Shown piece by piece: positions 30,072-38,075 of a stretch of 39,344 nt of DNA. The stretch comes from DUZB01 sp964407525 (GTDB lineage: Bacteria > Desulfobacterota > DSM-4660 > Desulfatiglandales > Desulfatiglandaceae): positions 1 to 39,344 of the forward strand of contig CAYOWC010000014.1 in NCBI GenBank assembly GCA_964407525.1, written 5' to 3'. Within the stretch, counting starts at the first letter, position 1, and each line of letters begins with the position of its first letter. The notes beneath the pieces are model-generated. The model had not been told where the DNA came from. It worked only from the letters and a program-made list of their open reading frames with translations, and ran no database searches. The position numbers and the translations under genes are program-made.

Positions 30072-31013
30072 ATGGCTTCGATAAAGCCCATCTTTGAAAA
30101 ATATGGCATCTATATATTTCTGGGCCTTCTCTTCATCTTTTCTTCACTTATTTCTCCAGCCTTTCTAACAGTCCAAAACATCAAAAATATTCTCACCCCG
30201 GCCGCTGCCTTAGGTATCGTGAGCATCGGCCAGACCATGGTGATCTTAACTGGTGGCGGTGGGTTGGATCTATCTGTTGCCTCTATCATGGCCGGGGTAG
30301 CTGTAATAATCGCCCACCATACCGCAGGGCAGGATGCCATGCTTCTTCCGGTAGGACTTCTCTGCCTGGTTTTCGGCATGCTTATAGGGCTAGTGAACGG
30401 ATTACTCATTACAAAGCGCAAAGTGCAACCGTTTATTGCAACCTTGGGGGTTATGACTATAGTTCAGGGTCTTCGGTTCGTCTATACGGGCGGTGCCCCA
30501 AAAGGCTCTTTCCCCCCTATTCTTCGCTTTCTTGGGACAGGCAGTATTGGGCCTATTCCCGCATCCGTTTTGTCACTGGCATTACTAATGGCTATCGCCG
30601 CCATTGTATTAAAGAAAACGGTATTTGGGCGGCAGCTTTATGCAATCGGCGGCAACATCAATACGGCTCGCCTTTCCGGGTACAATACCAGCCTAGTTAT
30701 CACAATGGTGTATGTAATATCAGGCTTTTCAGCAGCTCTTGCTGGTCTTTACCTGGCAGGATGGGTAGGAATCGCGGACAACTGGGTAGGCAAGGGGTAT
30801 GAGATTGATTCCATTGCCGCCGTGGTCATGGGAGGGACGTCTTTCGCAGGAGGTCGGGGTGGTATTTTCGGGACCATTGCCGGCGTTTTGATTCTCGTCA
30901 TATTGTACAATATGGTCCTTCTGCTCCATTTTCCCATTCACTTTCAATACCTCGTTAAGGGGGCTGCTATTATCCTGGCCGTATCTTTTTACGTAAGACG
31001 ATCAGCAGGATAA
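30072..31013 (+). CDS. CUT2 (ribose-type) ABC transporter permease, first copy
   Basis: A 313-residue permease of the RbsC/BPD_transp_2 family with 8-10 hydrophobic segments. The block LGIVSIGQTMVILTGGGGLD near residue 45 is typical, as is YAIGGNINTARLSGYN, followed by a C-terminal glycine-rich block (VVMGGTSFAGGRGGIFG). Start at ATG 30072, with AGGG upstream, rather than ATG 30057. It forms a heterodimeric channel with the permease at 33808 (inference). Importer substrates in this class include pentoses, AI-2, and purine-like compounds. Confidence 0.92.
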   Translation: MASIKPIFEKYGIYIFLGLLFIFSSLISPAFLTVQNIKNILTPAAALGIVSIGQTMVILTGGGGLDLSVASIMAGVAVIIAHHTAGQDAMLLPVGLLCLVFGMLIGLVNGLLITKRKVQPFIATLGVMTIVQGLRFVYTGGAPKGSFPPILRFLGTGSIGPIPASVLSLALLMAIAAIVLKKTVFGRQLYAIGGNINTARLSGYNTSLVITMVYVISGFSAALAGLYLAGWVGIADNWVGKGYEIDSIAAVVMGGTSFAGGRGGIFGTIAGVLILVILYNMVLLLHFPIHFQYLVKGAAIILAVSFYVRRSAG

Positions 31014-31110
31014 GTTGTTTTTAAAAAGGAGGTGATGTCTGCAAAATTTCGATTTTTGGATGAAGTAAACGTGTTGTCTTTAGCATTTTTTAACTAAAGG
31101 AGATCTCGAT

Positions 31111-32223
31111 ATGAAAAGAATTTTATTGTTTTTAACAGTATGTTCGTTTCTTGGTACGATCGTATGCGGTACTGCATTGGCCCAAGACAAGAAAACCGAT
31201 TGGACGAAGGGTCGGGAGTGGGCCCGTGGGACTTTATTGAATCCAAATAGCGTAAAAATGGTGGATACGAAAAAATATAAGAAAAAACCACCATATGTAT
31301 TCGGATTCTCAAACGCTGGTATAACCAACTGTTGGACGAACTTTATGCAACGGGAAGCCCAGGCAGCGGCGGAAAAATACCCGAATCTGATTAAAAAAAT
31401 GTACGTCACCGACGCCCAGGGAAAAGCTAACAAACAAATTAACGACATCGAAGACTTACTGGCAAAAGGGATTGACATTCTGCTCATAAGAGCCGTAACA
31501 GAGGCAGGCTTGGATCCTATTATCAGCAGGTTACACAAAGAAGGCTTCCCCGTAGTTACCATATCCAAGGGGATTAAAAGTGACAACTATGTGTGTTTTG
31601 TGGCTGCCAGCAATTATTCCATGGGACGAATTCAAATGGTTTGGCTGGCACAGATGCTGAAAGGGAAAGGGAATATTGCAGTGCTGGCCGGCTGGGCAGG
31701 AGCAGGTTCGGTGGTAGAAAGAAAAACGGGAGGGTTTGAAGCCCTTGCAAAATATCCCGGGATAAAAATCCTTGACCGCCAGTACACACAGTATTCACCT
31801 TCGAAAGGAAAGGAAGTTATGCAAGCAATGATCCAATCCTTCGGAGATAAAATTGATGGTGTATGGTGTGATAGTGGCTGCCAGGCCCAGGGAGCAATCG
31901 AAGCTCTTCACGCAGCAGGAATTAAAGTCCCCATCACGGGCGATCCAACAAATGGTTTTCTTACCAGAGCCGTGAAATGGGATTACGATATTTGCGCTCC
32001 GGGGTATCCGGTGACAATGGGCGCAGATGCTGTAGACATTGGATTGAGTATCCTTCAAGGCAATCCTGTTCCTTTTCGGTACAATGCTGCACGGATGATT
32101 TTGGCAAGGCCGAATACAACGGATATCATTGCAGATATGCCGCTTGAAGAGGCTGCCGCAATGGACAGGCCGGATGCCTGGTTTCCAGACCACACCTTAC
32201 CTGAAAAGTGGCTTCCGAAATAA
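31111..32223 (+). CDS. CUT2-type substrate-binding protein
   Basis: A 370-residue periplasmic sugar-binding-type protein (peripla_BP_4). Signal peptide at residues 1-25 (MKRILLFLTVCSFLGTIVCG, cleaved after ALA). The mature part begins QDKKTDW; the first lobe starts at YVFGFSNAGITNCWTNF. Ribosome site AAAGGAG. It sits second in the permease-binding protein-ATPase-permease operon. The ligand is unknown; aromatic residues in the cleft (NCWTNF, VWCDSG) suit either a sugar or a flat heterocycle. Confidence 0.91.
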   Translation: MKRILLFLTVCSFLGTIVCGTALAQDKKTDWTKGREWARGTLLNPNSVKMVDTKKYKKKPPYVFGFSNAGITNCWTNFMQREAQAAAEKYPNLIKKMYVTDAQGKANKQINDIEDLLAKGIDILLIRAVTEAGLDPIISRLHKEGFPVVTISKGIKSDNYVCFVAASNYSMGRIQMVWLAQMLKGKGNIAVLAGWAGAGSVVERKTGGFEALAKYPGIKILDRQYTQYSPSKGKEVMQAMIQSFGDKIDGVWCDSGCQAQGAIEALHAAGIKVPITGDPTNGFLTRAVKWDYDICAPGYPVTMGADAVDIGLSILQGNPVPFRYNAARMILARPNTTDIIADMPLEEAAAMDRPDAWFPDHTLPEKWLPK

Positions 32224-32236
32224 TGTAATCTCAAAA

Positions 32237-32260
32237 GAGGGAGGATTTTCATCCTCCCTC
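32237..32260 (+). other. Stem-loop after the CUT2 binding-protein gene
   Basis: A perfect 10-bp stem (GAGGGAGGAT and ATCCTCCCTC) with a TTTC loop lies 13 nt beyond the stop. No T tract follows, so it probably stabilises the upstream mRNA or attenuates transcription. The liv unit has a comparable hairpin in the same relative place. Confidence 0.75.
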
Positions 32261-32291
32261 ACAGAACTGAAGTCAGCGGTGGTCAAGAAAA

Positions 32292-33791
32292 ATGCCCGAA
32301 AAAATTTTTGAAATGCAAAAGATCTCAAAATCCTTCCCGGGGGTTCAAGCCCTGGATACGGTGGATTTCGACGGCAAATATGGAGAGGTCCATGCGCTGA
32401 TCGGGGAAAATGGGGCTGGGAAATCTACCCTTATGAAGATCCTTGCCGGCGCCTATCGTCAAAATCATGGCAAAATCATCGTGAAACAGGAAGAAACCCA
32501 TTTCTCCAGCCCAAGGGAAGCTCAGAAACTGGGCATTAGCACTATTTATCAGGAATTCAATCTGCTGGAGGAACTCACCGTTGCAGAAAACATATTTCTG
32601 GGTCGTGAACCGACAAAGAATCGATTTTTTCTTGATAAATCTTACCTATTTGGACAATCAGAAAAACTCCTCTCACAGCTGGGAACGCAAATTGACCCCC
32701 ACCGAAAAATTAAATACCTTAGCGTAGCCGAGCAACAAATGGTTGAGATTGCCAAGGCACTCTCTCAAAACGCAAATATCATCATTATGGATGAACCGTC
32801 TGCCGTTATCTCAGGAAAAGAGCTGGATTCTCTATACCGTATTATTCAAGGGTTGAAAAATAGCGGAAAGGCTATCATCTACATATCTCACAGGCTCGAA
32901 GAAATCTTTGAAATAGCGGATCGAGCCACGGTTTTAAAAGATGGAAAACTTGTCGGGACTGTCTTTCCCTCAAATGTAGACAAAGCAACCCTCGTAAAAA
33001 TGATGGTGGGAAGGAGCTTGTCTGAAACGTTCCCCGAAAAGGTGGCAGGGGAAAAAAGTGAAATTCTCACACTCAAAAATATTACACAGGGCAAGTCTCT
33101 CAAAAATGTTTCCCTTCGAGTGTACACAGGCGAGATTCTAGGGATATCCGGGCTGGTTGGTTCCGGTCGTACGGAACTCGCCAGGATTATTTTTGGCGCT
33201 GACCAGTTTGATGCGGGTGAAATCTATTTTGGTACGGAAAAAGTTCATAAAAACAGCATCAGGAAATCCATTTCCAGAGGGATTGGATTCGTTCCTGAGG
33301 ATCGCAAAAAAGAAGGTCTCATTGAGTGCTTGTCTGTCGGGCAGAATATCACCCTTCTGATCCTGGATCAAATAAAGAAATGGTTTTTCATACAAAAAGA
33401 TAGAGAGGAGAACATCGCCAACGGATCGGTTGAGCAGCTCAATATAGCAACACCGGATATCGACCAGGAAATCCAGTTCCTCAGCGGAGGGAATCAACAA
33501 AAAGTGATCCTGGCAAGGTGTATTAACGCAAACCCGAAAGTAATCATTATGGATGAACCAACTCGCGGCATTGACGTAGGGGCAAAGGCAGAAGTCTATA
33601 GCCTTATAAGAAAACTTGCAGGACAGGGGACAGCCATTATCATGATTTCTTCTGAACTGCCCGAGATTATCGGCATGAGTGACCGTGTGGCGGTTATGCA
33701 CGAAGGAAAAATGATGGGTGTCCTTTCTTCTGCTGAAGCCACAGAAGAAAAAATTATGATGATGGCTACAGGTTACGGCCAAGAGAATTAG
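32292..33791 (+). CDS. CUT2 (ribose-type) ABC transporter ATPase, double domain
   Basis: A 499-residue tandem ATPase of the RbsA/MglA type. Domain 1 (about 1-240) has Walker A GENGAGKST, an SVAEQQ signature and Walker B IIMDEPSAV. Domain 2 (about 250-499) has the degenerate GLVGSGRTEL loop, LSGGNQQKVILARCI and VIIMDEPTRGID. This asymmetry is normal for the family. It drives both permeases. The ribosome site is weak. Confidence 0.94.
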   Translation: MPEKIFEMQKISKSFPGVQALDTVDFDGKYGEVHALIGENGAGKSTLMKILAGAYRQNHGKIIVKQEETHFSSPREAQKLGISTIYQEFNLLEELTVAENIFLGREPTKNRFFLDKSYLFGQSEKLLSQLGTQIDPHRKIKYLSVAEQQMVEIAKALSQNANIIIMDEPSAVISGKELDSLYRIIQGLKNSGKAIIYISHRLEEIFEIADRATVLKDGKLVGTVFPSNVDKATLVKMMVGRSLSETFPEKVAGEKSEILTLKNITQGKSLKNVSLRVYTGEILGISGLVGSGRTELARIIFGADQFDAGEIYFGTEKVHKNSIRKSISRGIGFVPEDRKKEGLIECLSVGQNITLLILDQIKKWFFIQKDREENIANGSVEQLNIATPDIDQEIQFLSGGNQQKVILARCINANPKVIIMDEPTRGIDVGAKAEVYSLIRKLAGQGTAIIMISSELPEIIGMSDRVAVMHEGKMMGVLSSAEATEEKIMMMATGYGQEN

Positions 33792-33807
33792 CAGAAGGAG
33801 CAGAACC

Positions 33808-34749
33808 TTGAATTTCATGCATTTGAAAGAGCACAGGGAAACATATGTTGTTTATTTCATCCTGATTTTAATGGTTCTTGTTTCAAGCCTATTATCTGAT
33901 GTCTTTCTTAGTCTACGCAACATCAACAATATCCTACGTCAGTCTGTTTGTTTGGGACTTGTGAGCATCGGTCAAACTTTTGTTATACTCACGGCAGGTA
34001 TCGATCTCTCTGTCGGCGCTGTCATCAGTTTGACATCCTGTTTGACCACGGGGCTTCTCATGGGCAGGGACGCTTTGACAATCCCTGTGGTCCTTCTCGT
34101 ACTTGCCATCGCCCTATCCATAGGCTTTTGTAACGGATTTATCATCACCCGAACAGGGATTCCTCCTCTGATTGTAACGCTCGGAACCATGGAATTAATC
34201 CAGGGAGGGGTATTTCTATATACGGATGAACCCTACGGTCAGATTTCTCCCTACCTGGAAGTTCTCGCATGGGGAAAATTGGGATTTATCCCCGTCTCGG
34301 TTTTGCTTTTTGTTATAACACTTGTCGTCGGGATTGTGATCCTGAGGCAAACAAAATTCGGCAGGCATATTTATGCAATTGGTGGAAACGAGGAGACTGC
34401 CAGACTTTCCGGGATAAAGGTAAACAGAGTAAAAATTTACACATACATGCTCTGCAGTTTCACGGCAGCTTTAACAGGCATCCTTTTGGCAAGCAGAATG
34501 GGCATGGGGGATCCCACCGCCGGTGAACCATTCATGCTCGAATCTTTGGTCCCAGTTATGGTTGGGGGAACCAGTTTGATGGGTGGAAAGGGTGGTCTCA
34601 TTGGAACACTTGCAGGCATATTTATTCTCACTGTTCTCAATAATAGTCTCAATATGCTGGATGTTTCAGGATATTGGCAGTGGGTTGTTGAGGGGGTCAT
34701 CATTGTTGTCGCAGTAGCATTTTATTTAAGAGGAAAAAACTGGGACTGA
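33808..34749 (+). CDS. CUT2 ABC transporter permease, second copy
   Basis: A 313-residue RbsC-type permease, related to but distinct from the one at 30072. Family blocks are CLGLVSIGQTFVILTAGIDL near 50, YAIGGNEETARLSGIKVNRV near 190 and GGTSLMGGKGGLIGTLAGI. The TTG start at 33808 is placed 7 nt after AAGGAG; ATG 33817 would be 16 nt away. Two different permeases in one operon occur also in the AI-2 importer LsrACDB (family knowledge). Its stop overlaps the next start. Confidence 0.92.
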   Translation: MNFMHLKEHRETYVVYFILILMVLVSSLLSDVFLSLRNINNILRQSVCLGLVSIGQTFVILTAGIDLSVGAVISLTSCLTTGLLMGRDALTIPVVLLVLAIALSIGFCNGFIITRTGIPPLIVTLGTMELIQGGVFLYTDEPYGQISPYLEVLAWGKLGFIPVSVLLFVITLVVGIVILRQTKFGRHIYAIGGNEETARLSGIKVNRVKIYTYMLCSFTAALTGILLASRMGMGDPTAGEPFMLESLVPVMVGGTSLMGGKGGLIGTLAGIFILTVLNNSLNMLDVSGYWQWVVEGVIIVVAVAFYLRGKNWD

Positions 34750-35570
34750 TGGCAACGATTCGGAAAGGACATCCTAAAATCGGAAAAATCATCGTGACTA
34801 TGCAGAAATCACCCCTGCCGCCAGAACAAATGAAAAAGCGAAAACCATTTTGCTTCGCTTTGTTCCTTTTCTTTGCCCTTTTCTTGCTATTCTGTCATTC
34901 TTCATATGGTATTTCTCGCCAGTCCGACAAAGCAAATGAGAAAAAACTGCGCGATGGGATGGTCGAAAAACAACTGGTCGAAAGGGGGATTAAAGAACCG
35001 AGAGTGTTGCAGGCAATCAGAACTATCCCCCGCCACTTGTTTGTTCCTGAAAAATACACGGAGTCTGCCTACGGAGATTTCCCGTTGCCCATCGGATATG
35101 GCCAGACCATTCCTCAGCCATACATTGGCGCCCTCATGTCTGAACTTCTTGAAGCAAAAAAAACAGATGTGGCACTTGAAATCGGAACAGGATCAGGTTA
35201 TCAAGCTGCAGTACTCGGTCTCATTGTTAAGGAAGTGTACACCATTGAAATCATCCCCCAATTGGGTGAAGCAGCAGGGAAACGATTTGAGAAACTGGGC
35301 TTTAAAAACATAACACTCAAAATAGGTGATGGTTATCTTGGTTGGAATGACCACGCACCTTTTGACCGCATTATCGTGACTGCCGTGACTACACACGTTC
35401 CGCCACCTCTTATACAGCAGTTGAAAAATGGGGGAAAAATGGTAATCCCAATAGGGAATCCCTTTCAGATACAAAATCTCATGCTCATAGAAAAATCAGA
35501 TGAAGGTACAATAACGACAAGGAGTATTTTGCCCGTTCGGTTTGCCCCTCTTATTCATCAATGGAAATAA
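34749..35570 (+). CDS. Exported protein-L-isoaspartate O-methyltransferase
   Basis: A 273-residue PCMT-family protein. The SAM motif LEIGTGSGYQ is at 144-151, preceded by the substrate block PLPIGYGQTIPQPY. The usual enzyme is about 210 residues and cytoplasmic. Here a positively charged stretch and a hydrophobic run (FCFALFLFFALFLLFCHSS) at 34-52 precede it, a signal peptide or membrane anchor. Starts at ATG 34749, 34800 or 34830 are all possible; the first overlaps the permease stop, the last gives the cleanest signal (MKKRKPF). The enzyme methylates isoaspartate in aged proteins; SAM supply outside the cytoplasm is a puzzle. Confidence 0.9.
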   Translation: MATIRKGHPKIGKIIVTMQKSPLPPEQMKKRKPFCFALFLFFALFLLFCHSSYGISRQSDKANEKKLRDGMVEKQLVERGIKEPRVLQAIRTIPRHLFVPEKYTESAYGDFPLPIGYGQTIPQPYIGALMSELLEAKKTDVALEIGTGSGYQAAVLGLIVKEVYTIEIIPQLGEAAGKRFEKLGFKNITLKIGDGYLGWNDHAPFDRIIVTAVTTHVPPPLIQQLKNGGKMVIPIGNPFQIQNLMLIEKSDEGTITTRSILPVRFAPLIHQWK

Positions 35571-35576
35571 TGGCAT

Positions 35577-38033
35577 ATGATTTCATTTCCATACCCTGCC
35601 CTCTTTTTCATTTCTTTATGTACCCTCGCCTACGAGCTTATTCTGATGCGCCTTTTCAGTATTGTCCAATGGTACCACTTCGCCTATATGGTAATCAGTG
35701 TATCGCTTCTAGGATTTGCTGCAAGCGGCACACTGCTAGCCGCTCTCAATATCAGAAAGGGAAGACAATCCCAGCGGAACATGTTCGGACTGTATTTTCT
35801 GTTGATCTCTTTTTTGATGTTACTTTTCATCCCCATCACTTTCTTTATAGCCCAAAAAATCCCCTTTTCCCCGTTCGAGTTAGCCTGGCAAAAAAAACAG
35901 TTCCTCTATTTATGCGGGTACTATTTTCTTTTCCTTATTCCCTTTTTCCTGGCAGGTTGCTTTGTGGGGTTATCCTTTATCTACTGCAAGGAAAATGTCG
36001 CACGTGTTTATTGCTGTAATATGATAGGTTCCAGCGCAGGGGTATTGGTAGCTTTTATTTCTTTTTATTGGATCCCACCGAAGATGTTGCTTTTTGTTCC
36101 CATGCTCCTCTCATTTTGCGCGCTTCTATGCTGTTTTTCACGAGAGGGGGGGGGGGGAAGAAGCGTCTATGCAGTCGTTGCCGCAACCGGGGCTGTCTTC
36201 CTGTCAATTTGGATCATGTGGGGCGGTATTTCTCTCAATATTTCGCCTTATAAAGGCATTAGTCACTGTTTGCAGTTACCCGGAGCCCGTCTGGAATATG
36301 AAGGTTATTCTCCTTTGGGTCTACTGCAGGTGGTAAGTAGCCCTTCTTTGCGAGATGCACCTGGTTTGAGTCTGAAATATACAAAATCCACCCCTACGCA
36401 GAAAGCTTTGTTCATGGACGGGAACGCTAACGGGGTTGTGACGGAATTCAACAACGATAGGTCTTCCCTCGAATATCTTGATTACGCAACCTTTTCCCTG
36501 GGCTATCATCTCGTTTTCCCCGGCCGCGTTCTGATCTTGAAGCCAGAGGGCGAAACGCAGATCCTCGGATCGTATTTTCATGGATATGATCAGATAAAAG
36601 CCATCGAATCCCATCGTGATATTTTGTCTTTGCTAAAAGGTCCCCTGAATTCCTTTACGCAGAATATTTACAACAACAACCAGCATATTCAAGTAGAGGC
36701 ATCTTCTCCCAGGGAATATTTGGCAGGACAAAATAGTCGATATGACATTATCCAACTGGGCTTAACGGGTAGCCTCGGTGGGGGTGGGGGTGGAATCTAC
36801 GCGACTGAAGAGAACTATGTGTATACCATTGAAGCCTTTCAGGAATATTTCAAACATCTGAATCCCGATGGCATACTGACAGCTTCCGCCTGGCTTAACA
36901 ATCCCCCCAGGTCTTTTCTCAAACTAATTACCCTGGCTATTGAAACCCTCGAAAGAGAAGTGCAGACAGAGATTGGCCTTTCTTTTGCTGCAATACGTAG
37001 CTGGGGCACCGGCACGGTTGTTTTGAAAAGAGGGATTTTCAGTCCTGAGGATATTTCCAAAATAAGAATTTTTTGCGAAAAAAGAGGCTTTGATCCCGTA
37101 TATTTTTCCGGCATCCATCCAAAAGAAGTGAACAAATATAATATTCTTGAAAGGCCTTTGTATTATGATTCATCCATTCATTTACTTGATCAGGATACAC
37201 GGGAACAGTTCTATGCGGGTTACATTTTCAACGTGAGACCACCCACCGATGATAAGCCTTATTTCTCACACTACTTCAAACTATCCGCCATTTCGTATCT
37301 TCTGAAAACCTTGGGGCGCGATTGGATCCCTTTTCTGGAATGGGGCTATATTATTCTATGGGGGACCTTGGTGCAAGTTTTGGTATTTGCGCCAATTTTC
37401 ATATTTTTGCCCCTGTTTTTCATAAAAAAAGGGAGCAAACCAAGAATGTTGATGAAAGGGAGAAATTTCGTCTTTTTCAGTCTACTCGGATTGGCATTCA
37501 TGTTTTTGGAAATGGCCTTTGTTCAAAGATTTATCTTCCTGTTGAACCACCCTATCTACGCGCTTGCTCTTATCATTTTCACGCTGACACTTTTTTCCGG
37601 AATAGGCAGTCTTTCAAGTCAAAGCTTGGGCAAAAAGGGAGTATATCTCCCTTTCACTGCCATTATGGTTCTTATATGTTTTTACATTTTTTGTTTAGAT
37701 CCATTGCTTAAAACTTTACTGAATTGCACTGTCATTTGGAAATCACTGTCTGCAGTTTTTCTCCTGGCGCCATTGGCCTTTTTTATGGGAATGCCTTTCC
37801 CCTTGGGGCTACAGGTGGTTTCAAACCGGAATAGCGAATATATCCCCTGGATTTGGGGGATCAACGGCCTGGCATCCGTTGTGGCACCCGTTTTGGGAAG
37901 TCTATTGATTGTAAACATCGGTTTTTATCCTCTCATGTTTGTAAGTCTTGCACTTTATCTTTTTGCATTTTTATTTTTTTATTCCATATTTCCAAAATGC
38001 CCTCAACGAGATCAAGATAAAATCCCTTTGTAG
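35577..38033 (+). CDS. Polytopic membrane protein with spermidine-synthase-like domain
   Basis: An 818-residue protein with about seven N-terminal membrane helices (1-215), a soluble middle (about 220-570) and six or seven C-terminal helices. The middle resembles spermidine synthase (VLILKPEGETQILG, then REYLAGQNSRYDIIQLGL, then YTIEAFQEYFKHLNPDGIL), but the SAM-site GGGDG is KPEGE and the catalytic Asp is not evident, so polyamine synthesis is unlikely. It is a known but uncharacterised architecture. A run of 12 G (36146-36157) lies in the frame at residues 190-194, between helices six and seven. A second G-rich stretch is at 36776-36793. The ATG is 6 nt after the PCMT stop. Confidence 0.85.
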   Translation: MISFPYPALFFISLCTLAYELILMRLFSIVQWYHFAYMVISVSLLGFAASGTLLAALNIRKGRQSQRNMFGLYFLLISFLMLLFIPITFFIAQKIPFSPFELAWQKKQFLYLCGYYFLFLIPFFLAGCFVGLSFIYCKENVARVYCCNMIGSSAGVLVAFISFYWIPPKMLLFVPMLLSFCALLCCFSREGGGGRSVYAVVAATGAVFLSIWIMWGGISLNISPYKGISHCLQLPGARLEYEGYSPLGLLQVVSSPSLRDAPGLSLKYTKSTPTQKALFMDGNANGVVTEFNNDRSSLEYLDYATFSLGYHLVFPGRVLILKPEGETQILGSYFHGYDQIKAIESHRDILSLLKGPLNSFTQNIYNNNQHIQVEASSPREYLAGQNSRYDIIQLGLTGSLGGGGGGIYATEENYVYTIEAFQEYFKHLNPDGILTASAWLNNPPRSFLKLITLAIETLEREVQTEIGLSFAAIRSWGTGTVVLKRGIFSPEDISKIRIFCEKRGFDPVYFSGIHPKEVNKYNILERPLYYDSSIHLLDQDTREQFYAGYIFNVRPPTDDKPYFSHYFKLSAISYLLKTLGRDWIPFLEWGYIILWGTLVQVLVFAPIFIFLPLFFIKKGSKPRMLMKGRNFVFFSLLGLAFMFLEMAFVQRFIFLLNHPIYALALIIFTLTLFSGIGSLSSQSLGKKGVYLPFTAIMVLICFYIFCLDPLLKTLLNCTVIWKSLSAVFLLAPLAFFMGMPFPLGLQVVSNRNSEYIPWIWGINGLASVVAPVLGSLLIVNIGFYPLMFVSLALYLFAFLFFYSIFPKCPQRDQDKIPL
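36146..36157 (+). repeat. 12-bp poly-G tract inside the membrane-protein gene
   Basis: Twelve consecutive G bases encode part of Glu-Gly-Gly-Gly-Gly-Arg. By one-base slippage the frame would end at a stop at 36253 (+1) or 36336 (-1), removing the soluble domain and the C-terminal helices. Confidence 0.9.
36776..36793 (+). other. Possible two-tetrad G-quadruplex in the coding strand
   Basis: GG-T-GGGGG-T-GGGGG-T-GG encodes a Gly-rich turn (LGGGGGGIY) in the spermidine-synthase-like domain. Four G runs with one-base loops could fold. Confidence 0.4.
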
Positions 38034-38075
38034 TATGACATGGTAAAAACACGTGGAAACTGGAGGAGTTTTAAG

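Noticed and set aside
35577..38033. True spermidine synthase
   Set aside because: The SAM-site glycine motif and the catalytic Asp are degraded and most of the protein is membrane helices; only the fold seems to be kept.
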